Positions 24,290-36,644 are shown, counted from the stretch's first letter. The stretch is DNA of 64,000 nucleotides from Cornus controversa (GCA_026545225.1 CM048846.1:59586270-59650269); one strand, 5' to 3'. Program-made: numbers and translations. The notes: generated from the letters alone by a model not told the origin.

Positions 24290-27200
24290 CCCTCTACTCC
24301 TATGAGAAACAATCACTCAAGCATAAATCTAGAGTTAGGTGGCTTTAATGTGGTGATAATAACAATGCCTACTTTTACAGGTCTATTACTTCAAGAATTA
24401 ACAGAAAGAAAATTGTCTTTCTTTTCACAGCTTCTGTACAATCAATCATAGAGGCTGAAATAATCAAGGTTGAGGTTGTATCTCATTTCAAAAGCCTATT
24501 GGGTGAGAACCCTCCTCTCTTCCCTAAAAGAGCCACCCTTTCTCCCTTTGTACAAAAGTTTATCCCATCCTAATTTTTGGATTCACTCTCTTCATCCCTC
24601 CTGATAAAGAAATCAAACAACATTTATTTAATTTTGACAATTATAAAACCCTAGGCCCTAGGCACTAATGACTTTAACTCTTTTTTCTTCAAAAAGTCAT
24701 AGTCTATTATTGGTAGGGATGTCACCAAATCAATCGGAGATTTCTTCTCTAATGGGAAATTGTTGAAAGAATTTAATTCCACATATATTTCCCTTGTTCC
24801 CAAGACACCAAACCCGTCTAACCTTAATGAGTTCAGACTCATTTCATGTTGCAATACCATTTACAAATGTATATCCAAGCTTGTTGCAAATAAACTGAAA
24901 CTAGTGCTCCCTCATATTATCCATGTCAACCAATATGCCTGTGTCAAAGGTAGGAAGATTGGGGATAATATTCTCCTTGCTTAGGAGCTCTTGAATGGGT
25001 ACCACTCCTCAACCCTCTCACTTAGATGTGCTATAATGATTGATCTAAAAAGGCTTTTGAATCCGTTGCATGGGAATTCTTTCTCACTCTCCTTAATCTT
25101 TTTGGTTTCCTATCAAACTTCATTTCATGGATCTTTGCTTCTATTACTACTCCATCATTCACTATTTCCATAAATGGAGAGGTCTAGGAATATGTCAAGG
25201 GTGTGAAAGGAATTAGAAGGAGACCCCTCTTCACTTTTCTATTTGTTATATCTACAAAAATCTTTAATTCAATTGCCTCCCATTTTATAGAAACCGACAA
25301 TAGTTTTAAATACTATTGGAGGTGTAAAAAGCTAGCCATAACCCACTTATCGCTTGTAGATGACTAATCATTTTATCCCATGGTGATCTCTAATCCATTT
25401 CCATCCTAAAGTAAGCCCTAGACCTCTTCTCTAACCTTTTAGGCTTGACCATTAACAATGCTAAGAGTTCAGTATTCTTTTCGGATGTCAACCACTCTAC
25501 TGAAACTTCTATTCTAAATCTATTATGCTGCGTTTGGTACACAACAATGAAATGGAATGGAATGCCAATATTACTTTTTTGGATCCATTCCTTTGTTTGG
25601 TAAGAAAAACTAAAGTGGGAATGACCATTCTGCGTCATTCTTTTGGAATGAAAAAGAATAAAAATTCATTTCACTACTCAACCTATGGAATTGTCATTTC
25701 ATTCCCAATAAATATTAAAAAATAAATCTAGTTACCAAAAATAATGTAATCATCATTCTATTCCTGCATCATTTCATGTTTGAAACCAAACAATAGAATG
25801 AGAATGACTATTCCATTCCATTTCTATTCTCATTCCATTCTCACTTTAATGGAATGTTTATTCCATTCCATTGTTGCGTACCAAACATAGCATTATGGTT
25901 TAAGAAAGGTTTTCTATCATTCAGTCATCTTGGTGTGCCACTTACCTCCACCTCTTTGAAAGCAACTGACTGCACAACCTTGGTTAATAGAATCACTTCA
26001 TGAATTGAACATTGGATAAGCAGGAAGTTATCTTATGTGGGAAGGCTGCAATTGATTAAATCCATTCTCTACAACATCTAGCTATTTTGGACATCTCATT
26101 TTATTCTGTCTAAGAATGTCTTTATAATAATCAATACTATGTTTAGAACATTTTTGTGGACATAAACAAAGCTGAAGAAAAGTGGTGCTAAAATTGCATA
26201 GTCTAAAATCAGCAGGCCTAAAGGAGAGGGTGGGTTGGGTATTCCAGAATTTGAAACTATGAATTGAGCAGCTATGTTATGGTTACTATCTAACAACAAC
26301 CCACAAAGCTTATGGTTACAATGGGTACGCACCTATCTAATCAAATAAAGAAATTTATGGGCTGTGAAAATACCATAGAGATACTCCTGGAGTTGGAGAA
26401 AGATGCTGCAACTTCGAACTGTTACCGACAAGTTGATCAAGTATAAGGTTGGCAATGGCAGGAAAACTACCTCTAGTATGATACTTGGAACTCTTTGGGC
26501 CCCTGCACCAACAATTTGACTAGCGCTTCATTAACTCATCTGCAATATCCCACGATTTGCAAAGCTCAGTGACTACAACAGTAGTAACAATTGGGCCTTT
26601 CCTGTGAACACACAACAGTTCATTGCAATGATCTCTCCCTTGCCTCACTAATGACCTATCTGATGACACTATTATATTAACTCCATCTCTATCTGGACCA
26701 TTCAGTCTCAAACACACCATCACTCACCTCAACCCCATCACCCACCTCAACCTCATGTCAATTGGACCAAATTGATGTGGCAATCTCCTATTATACCAAG
26801 GCATAAATTCCTTATGTGGATTGATTTTCACAATAGACTCCCGACCCTTGATTGCAAATGAATGACTTATCGACAAATACCAAACCACTGTCCTCTCTGT
26901 GTTACTGCTGGTGAAAGCCATTCGCACCTCTTTTTCTCTTGCCAATTTTTCAACCCATTTGGTCATTCCTTCAGAATAGATGCGATTCTTACTCTTCAGT
27001 CTTCACCAATAGCTTGGAAGTCTTACATCACATGGTCATCACAACACTAGAGTTTCAGAACAAGTGAAGCTTTTGTCTTCAGATTAGCTATTCGAGCATC
27101 AATTTACCATATTTGGAATGAGGGAGACTCTCGATTAATCAATAGGGTGATCTCTTCACAGGCACAAGTGCTTAACAGAATCACAGAAGTTGTTTGCATT

Positions 27201-27300
27201 AAGCTTCTCTTTGCACGATTACCAACTCCTGTAACATCTAGATTGCCCTGGAGTGAGATATTCCGACTGATTGCCTTGGACCACCACTAAAACCACCTGA
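24290..27300 (+). pseudogene. LINE (L1-type) ORF2: RT to zinc-finger region, decayed
   Basis: Translation across several frames, with stops and frameshifts, shows the order expected of plant L1 ORF2. First comes the linker before RT (KSRVRWL, GDNN, FYRS). Then the RT core with LVPKTPNPSNLNEFR, SCCNTIYK, ISKLVANKLK and GRKIGDNILLA (24760-24984). Next is the RT tail (LGVPL, SRKLSYVGRLQLIKS, about 25930-26060), then the zf-RVT region with CPLC...ES.SHLFFSCQFF (about 26890-26960). A MITE (25528-25891) interrupts it. Several in-frame stops make it non-functional. Together with 11410-11999 this may be one LINE. Confidence 0.8.
25528..25891. mobile_element. MITE inside the LINE, 364 bp
   Basis: Ends are inverted: left CTGCGTTTGGTACACAACAA, right (reverse complement) GCTATGTTTGGTACGCAACA, each followed by GGAATGGAAT-type repeats. 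A perfect ATTATG duplication flanks it (25522-25527 and 25892-25897). LINE coding similarity resumes on the far side, so the insertion came after the LINE. The superfamily is uncertain; hAT- or Harbinger-like are both possible. Confidence 0.8.
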
Positions 27301-29589
27301 TGCTTCTTCCACCATCAAAGTTGATCTGTATCAAAATTTCGATGGTAAAGTGAACTCTAAATTGTGCATGGTTATGAGCCAATTGTGTATGGGCGTTAGG
27401 ATACTAGGCCAATCCTTGGGTCGTTACCTTTTTGGTTTGGGCCGTGCCAGCATTGTTGGCCCTTTTTTTTTGTTAGTACCATTAGGCTTATGGGCTTCTT
27501 TGTCCACCCTTATACTATATATTTTGACTATCTATACAACTTGCTTGAATTTTTGGGAAATAAATAAATATAATATTATGTAGATATGTATAAAAAATAA
27601 TGTATGTATACTATATCTATTTCTATGTATATTATTATTAAAAGCTTATACAACTTGTGAGTTGCGCGGTGCGGAAGCGGTTGTGAAAGTTAGATTTAAA
27701 ACTTAGAACGGGGTGATTAGGTTTACTCATTTTTTCTTAATTATTTAGATTATCCAATTTGAAGTCCAATTAATAATTAAAGCAATCCCACAAAGCAAGT
27801 AAATAAATAAAGTGCAGTAAACACCAGATATAAGTGGAAAACCCAGATCGGGAAAAAATCACAGGTGAGGCTTAATTTGTAGCTCTGAAAAAGCAAGATC
27901 GTCGAAGCAAAGTACAATAGACTGTCTTAGGATCACACCCACTCCACTTTGACAAGAACTCTGATACGGAACACCTCATGTTTACAATTGCGACTACCTC
28001 ATCCAACTACTGCAGATTCCCGGCTAACGTCAAAATTCTTTCAGAAGGATAACTAGAAGAATACAAACACTCAACAAGTATTCTTTCCCTTCGTAACACA
28101 ATCTTCTTCTCCTTCCTCACCAACGAACAGTTGTAAAAGAAACCAATCCAGTAAATTAATCACGAAGAAATCTTTAACGCAGTCTTCGAACAGTTGATCC
28201 AGCAAATATAGAGAACACCCTAAAATCACTCAGTAGATATGTGTATTCTCTCAAAAATATATACAAAGAATTTGAAAAAAAATTTCTCTACTTAGAAAAA
28301 TATCTCAATGCTTTCTCTTTCTAGAAAATCTATGTTTGATGTATAATGAAAGCTCTATGAAAGTACACTGAGAGAGAAATCATATGAGGTTTTTATAAAG
28401 ATTAGAAATCTTAATTTTTCTTAAAAAACAAGTTAAAATTAAGTAGGAAACAAGTCCCCACGATTTTAGAAAGTTCTGGGTCAACTCCAGGTCAAAACTG
28501 GTCAAATTTCTCAGACCAAAAAAGTTGGACCGGTCCAGGATTTTCTTGGACTGATCCAACTTCTGTAGCAGACTTTGTAGGAGTTGTTGAGACCCCTTGG
28601 ACCGGTTCAGGCTTTTCTTGGATCGGTCCAACATTGAAAAATGCACTGTTTTGCTTAAAAACTCCTCTTTTCAAGGTCAGAACCTCCCGGTTTGAAAAAT
28701 ACATGTTCGCACCACTTTACCTGAACTACGTGACTCTCATATGTGATCAACAATGTCCTCATGCATTCGAAACCATCTTGAAACTTCAAACGATTGAATC
28801 TTTGTGTAGACCCTTGATGGCTTTTCTTGAAGATTCAAGCTTCATCCTTCGATGAACCCTTACATGGTTGGTGTAGAACTTTATGCTCACTCTGAGACTT
28901 CAATTACATGATCCATGATAGAAATATAACTCAAGGGATACAACTCGATCATGTTTGATTTTGACACCAAAGATTGCCAATTACAAAAATATACGTCACA
29001 CAACTTTTTTTTCAACAATTTATTTATTGTTACCCATCTATCGTTTTGGTGAATTTGCAAATACACATGGCTCCTTCAAAGTTGAATGAACCTTTTATCT
29101 TGCTTTTAAAAATTCAAATCTAGTAAAAAAGTCTCAAATCTCAATTATTATTATAGTTCTTGTTACAACATTTTAGTACCCATTCATATCTGTGTATAAA
29201 CACATATATTATTTGTTGTATATAAATTCAAGAGAGAAGAAAAATAATACTCAACAACATTATTTATCTGTTGTTGACACGTTCTTCACTCCATTTTCTC
29301 TTTTCATATATTTTATAGACATGCTCTTAAAAAAATAAATTAACAATTGCATTGTAAAGAAAAATTGTTACAATTATTATATACTTTTTAAAAATTTTAA
29401 TAAGTATTTTTGGTTTCACCTCTGATTCTAAACTGTCAATTGATCGGATTTTAATCTGAATCCGAGCTGATAATTAGGATATAGATTGAACATTCAATCA
29501 TCTGAATCCAATAATCAGTTAACTAAACAAATCGGATATAGATTATGGTTGATCTGATCCCAAAATAATCTGATCTGATATAATATAAT
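27301..29589. other. LINE 3' tail and minus-strand LTR-like sequence
   Basis: About 27301-27590 is probably the LINE 3' UTR (a GGCC/T-rich stretch followed by AT-rich sequence). From about 27660 to 29016 the sequence reads on the minus strand like a copia-type LTR: a possible start TGTTGAAAAAAAAG at about 29016, then repeated GGACCGGT-type motifs near 28528 and 28598. I could not confirm a target duplication. 29017-29589 is AT-rich with nothing I can name. No convincing ORF. Confidence 0.35.
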
Positions 29590-29599
29590 ATATATATTA

Positions 29600-29815
29600 T
29601 AATATAGGGTTAAGTGAATTAAACTCCCTTTAACTATTTTCTCTCCCTCAGAAAACCCCCCTGAAATATTATTTGGACACTTAACCCCCTGAACTATCTT
29701 CTCTCTTTCAAAAAATCCTCCTGAACTATCATTTGGACACTTAACCTCCTGAAACATCTTCTCTCTCTACAATAAACCCCAAATCGTTAAATTACTTTCC
29801 AAAATCTAACCTTAG
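29600..29815. repeat. MITE-like unit with internal ~60-bp tandem repeats
   Basis: Two to three copies of a roughly 60-bp unit containing ATTTGGACACTTAACC, CTCCTGAA and ATCTTCTCTCT. The leading TATAGGGTTAAG resembles the GGGTTAAAT end of Mutator-like elements elsewhere in the window. The small minus-strand ORF across it is repeat-derived. Confidence 0.45.
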
Positions 29816-29963
29816 TTGACACACATAACCCACTCCAAATTAGAATGCCAAAAATACCTTTATGACTGTTAAACGCATTATATATATAAATATTACTCAT
29901 ACCTCAACCTCTACAATCAACATAACCAACGTGTCTTATTTTATTGTATTTTCTTCTTATATA

Positions 29964-29966
29964 TCT

Positions 29967-30012
<46 letters not shown>
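29964..30012. repeat. AT dinucleotide microsatellite
   Basis: About 24 AT/TA dinucleotides. The surrounding DNA up to about 30330 is also AT-rich and low in complexity, with repeated TTATTGTATTTTAT-type phrases, and has no coding signal. Confidence 0.9.
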
Positions 30013-30014
<2 letters not shown>

Positions 30015-30334
30015 CATATATGAATATTTTTTATTGTATTTTAAAAAAAAATAGTTCTTATTGACTTATAATTTTGTATTTATTATATTATATTTTTATA
30101 TTATATATAATTGTATTTATATATAGCTTTTATTTTATTGTATTTTCTTCTTATATATACATTATATATATATATTTATTATTATTATATATATCTTTAC
30201 ATTTATATATATATATTTTATTTATTGTATTTTATAAAAGATTTTTATTCTTATTGACTTATAATTTTGTATTTATTGTATTTTATTTATATTTTTTATT
30301 TATTGTATTTTATTTTGATATATTTATATTTTTT

Positions 30335-31180
30335 GAGTCACACTCCACTTATCTACATTTACACTCCACTTGCCTATTTTTTAAAAATGAAATGACAAAA
30401 AAGTCCCTAAACTCATTAATGCATCATCCTTTATTTTATAATACCACAACTACCCTTTAATCATTTATAGTATAAACTTCAACTATTTTTACCTTCTTTA
30501 CAAATAACTTTTTTCTTACGTCATTATTTTTTTAGGTACTTTTTCTTTTATCTTATCAAAAGAGATAATTTATTCACGAGAGATCACTTTTTTTTGTACC
30601 TTTTTTTTTGGGTCGTGTCAAAAGAGATAATTTAATCAACAGAGATAACTTTTTTTTTTGGTACGGTAAAAAAATAGACTTTATTCAACAAAGATAACTT
30701 TTTTTTGCAACTCTTTTTTTTGGGTCCAATTAAAAGAGATAATTTACTAAACAAAAATAACATTTTTTTTGGGGTTTTTTTTTTTTGTGTAGTATATATA
30801 TATATATATATATATATGTTTTTCATGTCAAAAGAGATAATTTTTTCAACAAAGATAACTTTTTTTTGGGTCTTTTTTTTTTCAATTCCTGTAAAAAGAG
30901 ATAATTTATTCAACAGAGATCACTTCTTTTTCTTTTCTTTTTTAACTTTGTTGTTTTGGGTCCAATAAAAAAGATAACTTTTTTGGGTTTTTATTTTTTT
31001 TATTTTTTTATCTTGTCCAAAGAGACCGAAAGCATTAAAATGAGAAATAGAGAAGAGAATATCTTAAAGGGTAGTTGTGTAATTTGAAAAAACATAATCA
31101 TTCACTTGTAAAGTTAAGGTGAAAAGTATCATTTCATTTAATATGAGAGTGCAAAAGTAGAAAAGGGGAGTGTGAATATC
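30335..31180. mobile_element. Fold-back element with T-rich internal repeats
   Basis: The left end (TCACACTCCACTT..CTAC) and the reverse complement of the right end (TTCACACTCCCCTTTTCTAC) are similar. A further inverted pair, CACAACTACCCTTTA near 30445 and TAAAGGGTAGTTGTGTAAT near 31064, lies inside. Between them are about seven degenerate units of AAAAGAGATAATTTATTCAA followed by an AGAGATAACT/poly-T stretch (about 30555-30990), plus a TA microsatellite at 30793-30818. No coding capacity is credible. Confidence 0.6.
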
Positions 31181-31557
31181 GTCTCCCTAAATATATTATC
31201 TAATGCTATAATATATAACATTACGTATTACTAAAATATTTAATCATTATTTTCTTTTTCTTCTTATCTCTCTCTATTCTTATTCTTTTTTACCTTAACA
31301 AAAAGTCAAATACCTAACCTTCAAGTGTACCAATTAGATATTTAAGTTCCAAAATCACGTTCTGTGTTAATCACTGTGAAGGTCAGTTAATCGTTTATAT
31401 GATCTGAATTCGAGTAATTAGGATATTAATTGAAACATTTAATTCAATAATATGTTAATAATTCGAATCGCTCCGTTAATTAAACAAGACGAATATTGAT
31501 CATGATCAATCTGATCTGAATCTCATCCGTTGACAGGCTTACTGAATACAATCTCTC

Positions 31558-32613
31558 TGTAGACACATAAATTTTGGGATGGTCTAATCACCGTCTAATT
31601 GGTCAACAAGTCAAATACTCTTGGTCAATTAAATTCTATGAATGCGGGTCCTGTCAACGGACACGTGTCAAAATCCTAAAGGTTCAGGCCTTTAAAAAAA
31701 TGTGTGACAATTCAAATTTAAATTTGAATTTACTTCCATATAAAAGGAGGTAAAATCTCTTTATTCATGAAAGTTGGCACAATTAATGGGGAGTTACCAA
31801 ATTAAACCCCCACCCTTTTGCCTATAAGCCACCCTACACATTCATGGAGACAGAGACAAAGAGATCAAGAGAACACAAAAGCTCTGCCAAACCTCTGCCT
31901 CGACTAACACTTGAAGTTCTAAAGACGAAGAACATCAAGCATGCCACACAAGTGCCGTTCTATTTCTAAGACCTTCAACCAATGAAGTTCTGAAGATGAA
32001 GAACCTCAAGCACGCCACACGAGTGTCGTTCTACTTCTAAGACCTTCAACCATCGAAGTTCTGAAGACGAAGAACATCAAGCACGCCACACGAGTGCCAT
32101 TCTACTTCTATGACCTTCAACAATCAAAGAATCTAAATACGAAGAACATTAAGCATGACACACAAGTGTCGTTCTACTTCTAAGACCTTCAACCATTTAA
32201 GAATCTAAAGACAAAGAACATCAAGCACGCCACACAAGTGTCATTTTTCTTCAAAGACCTTAAATCTTCGAAGTATCTGAAGACGAAGAACAACAATCAC
32301 GCCACACAAGTGTCGTTCTTCTTCAAAGACCTTCAACTCACCATTCGAGATCAAGCTCTATCGGCCATCGATCAGAAATTCAGTCAAGCCTTCCTCAATC
32401 TTGAAGATTTGAAGAAAGCTCATCATAACCAGTTTAAGAATAAGCTTTTAAAGCCCATGCACCAAACATCAAGGAGATTAAATCAGAGAAAGATTCTTTG
32501 TTGTAAAAGAATCAACCACAAAGAATTGTACCCATTTTTCTGAAATTAATAAAATTGATTATTTGTTACTCATTTTCATTCCTAAATTTTCGGACATGAA
32601 ATTTATGTGTACA
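31558..32613 (+). repeat. 5' LTR of the gag-only element
   Basis: Starts TGTAGACACATAAATTTTGG and ends GTGTACA. It has a TATAAAAG box at 31739-31746. Positions about 31912-32340 hold six tandem copies of a 71-bp unit recognised by GAAGAACATCAAGCACGCC and CTTCTAAGACCTTCAACC. Confidence 0.9.
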
Positions 32614-32615
32614 AA

Positions 32616-32632
32616 TTTCTGGCACGCTCGGT
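32616..32632 (+). promoter_or_regulatory. Probable primer-binding site of the gag-only element
   Basis: TCTGGCACGCTCGGTGG lies 2 bp after the LTR, where reverse transcription would be primed. I could not assign the tRNA with confidence. Confidence 0.5.
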
Positions 32633-32700
32633 GGGATCTCTCTGCCTCTCATCTCTATCCCCTTAATCAATTTATCAACGATTTTCCTTGCTTGCATCGA

Positions 32701-34319
32701 TGGCTCCCAAGAAGGTTCAAGCCAGTCAAGGCTCAAATAATGTTGTTAAGAATGTTGCCGCTACAACAATTAACAACTCTCTCATTAAAAAGGACACTAA
32801 GAATGTTATGGCCTCATCAAGTGGTAGCAGCACCTCTACTGGACCAACAATTCGTAGCAAAACAAAGGCAACTGCTTCTCTAGCACATAAACAAGGCATG
32901 ACGGATGTCAACTCGACCAAGCCTACAAGTGCAAAAGCTCATTAGCCATTCATCACTCTCGAGTCCTTGAGGACGATGAACTTCAACAACACAAATCTTG
33001 AAAATTTTCCTCCAGTTTCTGAAGGCTCTTTTCCGAAAGACATGTCATCGCGCTCATCTCGCTCTATGTCGGATTCTAATTTGAGTACGGGATCGAGCTC
33101 AGTTTTCTCCCCTAGATCTCCGAGAGAGTTGATTTCTCCAAGGTACTTAGATTCCCAAACATAATCACAATCAAGTAACATGCAAGTTATGATGACTGAT
33201 ACAACATCGGTAGAGGAACAACTTGCGACCATGGCTTGCGCTATTGAAAAGTTCACCAAAATTGTTGAGGAAAAAGACTTGCAAATTGCTTCCCTCATGA
33301 ATAGGTTAGAAGCGTAGAAATCTAAGGAGCCAAGTCAACAACTCTCACACCCTCCCAATTTCACACCAAAATGGGCCACAACAAACAAGGTTCACTATGC
33401 AAGCATGTCCGAGCAAAGGGCAAATCATCCCAGTTTTTCTCCCTCTATCACTTCGTTGTATGTTCAACAACTTCAAGATATGATCACTAACACGATCAGG
33501 TCACAGTATGACGGTGTTTCCCAAAGCTCGCTCATGTATTCGAAGCCTTACACAAGATGAATTGACAACATGAGGATGCTAGCTGGGTATCAACCTCCTA
33601 AGCTTTAACAATTCGATGGAAATGGCAATCATAAGCAACACATCGCTCATTTTGTTAAAACTTGCAATAATGTCGGATTTGAGGATGATCTTCTGGTAAA
33701 ATAATTTATCCGTTCCCTTAAAGGAAATGTCTTTGATTGGTACACTGACTTGGAGGCTGAATCAATCGATAGTTAAAAGCAGATGAAGCGAGAGTTTCTC
33801 AACCACTTCTATAGTACTCGCAGAATAGTAAGAATGCTAGAACTCACTAACACTAAACAAATGAAGGACGAGCTTGTGGCCAACTATATCAACTACTGGT
33901 GAGCTCTAAGTCTTGATTGCAAAGATCGTCTTTCTGAAGTCTCAGCAGTCGAAATGTGTATACAAGCCATGCACTAGGAGCTTCTCTACATTCTACAAGG
34001 AATCAGGCCTCGTATATTTGAAGAACTGGTTACTCGTGCCCATGATATGGAGTTCAGCATAACAAGTCGTGGTGTAAAGGCTCTTGCCTTTCCCAATATG
34101 TCTGACAACTGTCTTAAAGATGAAGGGGTTGAGTCCGAAGATGAAGACAAAATACTTATTAACTCGGAAGATGAAATAAATACATCTTATGTTACAAGCA
34201 TCGTCTCTAAAGAATTGTATCAAGAAACACATCATGTTATTTTAGTGACTTCATCTGAAGGTTCTCAGTTATATAAGGTATTGAGTCAAGAAAACTTTAG
34301 TAGAAGACTGGGAAGATAA
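32701..34319 (+). pseudogene. Decayed gag (Ty3/gypsy type)
   Basis: Begins at ATG 32701 with a Ser/Thr/Ala-rich head and continues in one main frame through at least seven in-frame stops to the 33.6-34.1 kb region. That region shows the gypsy capsid signature: IAHFVKTCNN, RSLKGNVFDWYTDLE, FLNHFYSTRR, YINYW and LSLDCKDRLSEVSA, followed by GIRPRIFEELVTRAHDMEF. No zinc knuckle follows and similarity to known gag is lost after about 34080. The product would have formed virus-like particles. In this copy it cannot be translated whole. Confidence 0.8.
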
Positions 34320-35133
34320 GGGACAAACCCTCCATACAAAGATCACTCTCAACTCTCTCATATGAAATACCCTTGGCAAGGGAGCAAGATTCACGTCTGT
34401 CCTTTAAAAAGACCTACACATTTTCTCAAACCTCAAAATAAGAAAAAAGTCTCAAAAAAAGGAACAAGAAAAATCAAGGCATAACCAAAGTGACAAATCA
34501 CAAGGATTTGCATGAAAGAAGCATTATAAAGGTAATTTTTCAAGTTCTCCTCAAACAACTTCAAATAGAAAGTATCAAAAAATTGTGCTTACTTGGAGGC
34601 CAAAGAAAAATGCTCAAGAAGAGAATGGTTCTAAAAAGATCTCACAAGAATCAATGTTTGGAAATATTCAAATGGCAGCTCAAGTAATTCCTTCTCAAGA
34701 TGTCGTCGACAAGCACCAAGGTAAGAGTCTAAAACTACAAAATGAGAAACAAGAACAAATTCGTCTACAATCCCAAATGGAACGAGAGGCTCGAAAAATC
34801 AAAAGACTAGAGGAAGAAAAAGTGTGGGGACCAAAGCCCGAAGATGTTGTCTGGATCGAGTCTTGCAATGGAATGAAAGCATACTGGGTGATGTTCAATC
34901 CTCCTACATGGACCATGACAAATGAAATACCTCTCCCTTCTGTGTGGGGAGACAAGTTTGAAAAGAGAAATTTCTTCTCAAGTACAAGAAGAGTATAATG
35001 AAGAAACAAAGCAAGAAGGAAATCTTCAAATTGATGCTCAGCTGGTTCACACTTTTCAACGCAAGTTAGGACTGTCTTCTGAATCTTGCAGAGTTAAAAA
35101 ATAATCAAAACTAAAGTGCTCCCCGATACGAGC
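34320..35133 (+). other. Internal region of unknown origin with a charged ORF
   Basis: Contains an open frame (about 34585-34998) encoding a Lys/Glu/Gln-rich, probably coiled-coil stretch (EREARKIKRLEEEK) followed by WGPKPEDVVWIES. It is not the protease expected after gag. I do not recognise it. It may be a captured or element-specific reading frame, already interrupted on both sides. Confidence 0.35.
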
Positions 35134-35345
35134 CTAAACTGTTGATGACACTCTATGATACAAGAATAAACTATCTACAAAAAAAAAAAACCCTTTGACA
35201 CAAGTATAAACTGTCTGCATGAAAGAAAAAAAAATCAAACACTCCCTGACACAAGTATAAATTGTCTGCATAAAAATAATAATAAAAAATACTCCTTGAT
35301 ATGAGTATAAATTATCTTTACAAAAAAAAAAAAAAAGTGGGAGTA
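35134..35345 (+). repeat. Tandem repeats of about 50-60 bp with A-tracts
   Basis: Four degenerate copies of ACAAGTATAAACTGTCTGCA followed by an A-rich run and an ACTCCCTGA-type phrase. Inside the gag-only element. Confidence 0.7.
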
Positions 35346-35469
35346 ACATATGTGAAATTAAAGGTGTAATTTTGCCTCTATGCTTCAAACAAATACATAA
35401 TCAAACTTGAATGAAATATGATTTTAAGATAATGGTGGTGGTTCTAGCCAAACATCGTTTCCAAGACTA

Positions 35470-35880
35470 GTACATAATAGCGCAATTGTTCACGCAGCTT
35501 GATTCACCTCTAAGACTGGTGCACAAGAGCGCAATTATGCTCACAACCGGATTTGCCTCTAAGACTGGTGCACAAGAGCGCAATTGTGCACACAGTTAGA
35601 TTTGCCTCCTAAACTGGTGCACAAGAGCGCAATTGTGCACACAGCCGGATTTTGCCTCCAAGACTGGTGCACAAGAGCGCAATTGTGCACACAGCTTGAT
35701 TCGACTCATAGACTGGTGCACAAGAGCACAATTGTGCACAGAGTCGGAATCTTCAAAATGTAGAAGAACAAACACATTTGTGTAAACTGTCAAATCAAGC
35801 CTTTGGGAGTAGTGCACAAGAGCGTAATTGTACACATAGTCAGAGACTTCAAAGATAGTCACACAAATGCACTTGTGCAA
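35470..35880 (+). repeat. Hairpin minisatellite, about 50-bp unit
   Basis: Five good units starting at 35519, 35569, 35617, 35667 and 35716, plus degenerate ones on both sides. Each good unit contains arms GTGCACAA and TTGTGCAC around an 8-nt loop (GAGCGCAA), a strong stem-loop (the 35519 copy has mutated right-arm bases). Spacers (AGACTGG plus GATTTGCCTC) are also similar between units. Confidence 0.85.
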
Positions 35881-35954
35881 GAACTTTCCAAATGGGGTTC
35901 ACAAAAATCTTGAAATTTTAAACCATGTTTTATATGAATACCTCAACTAACATT

Positions 35955-36142
35955 AAAAAAAAAAGAAGGCATAGTCTAAGTTGGTGGCAGTAAAAAAAAA
36001 AAAAGTTGGCGGCAGAAAGAAAGAAGAGAAAAAAAAAAGGAAAAAAGAAGAAGAAGTTGGAGGTAGAAAAAAAAAGGGTGGCGGCAGTCAAGAGAGAGAG
36101 AGAAGAAAAAAAAAAAAAAGGTGGCAGCATTCAAAAAAAGAA
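35955..36142. repeat. Purine-rich low-complexity tract
   Basis: A/G runs with a GGTGGCGGCAG / GTTGGCGGCAG phrase repeated four or five times. It lies between the hairpin minisatellite and the 3' purine tract of the gag-only element. The ORFs across it are low-complexity artefacts. Confidence 0.7.
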
Positions 36143-36644
36143 AAGAAAAGCTTACAGTTGCTAGGTGTGAGTTTCTTCCCTCTTTCAGTAGCAGTTTGTG
36201 GGACTTCTCTTAAGTATTGTTAGTTCATGGGACTTTTCTCAATTATTCTCTGTTGTGAAGGGTCTGAAGCGTAGGCTACATATATATAATGTTGGATTAA
36301 TCCTACTTGCCATTGGATTTTGAAAACTCCAATTCTGTTTTGACAAGGAAAAAAATTCCTATTTGCAATAGGATCCTCAATTCTTCAATTTTGTTTGGAC
36401 AAGGAAAAAAAATCCTATTTGCAATAGGATCCTCAAGTCTTTAATTTCGTTTGAACAAAAAAAAAAAAAGGTTCTATTTTGCAATAAGGTTTTCAAGACT
36501 CCAATTCAGCTTGACAAAGAAGACATCCTCTTTGTAATCGGATTTTTGTGAAAAAAAAAAACTTTGCGAAAATTAAATACTTCAAGTCCCGCTTTAGATA
36601 TGTAACAAGCTCGATATAGCACGAGACTTGAAGTGGGGGCAATT

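Noticed and set aside
35470-35880. CRISPR-like 24-bp palindromic repeats every ~50 bp
   Set aside because: The spacers are near-identical and the array lies inside a retrotransposon.
35930-36223. Lys/Glu-rich and Phe-rich ORFs
   Set aside because: Products of a purine-rich tract in the gag-only element.
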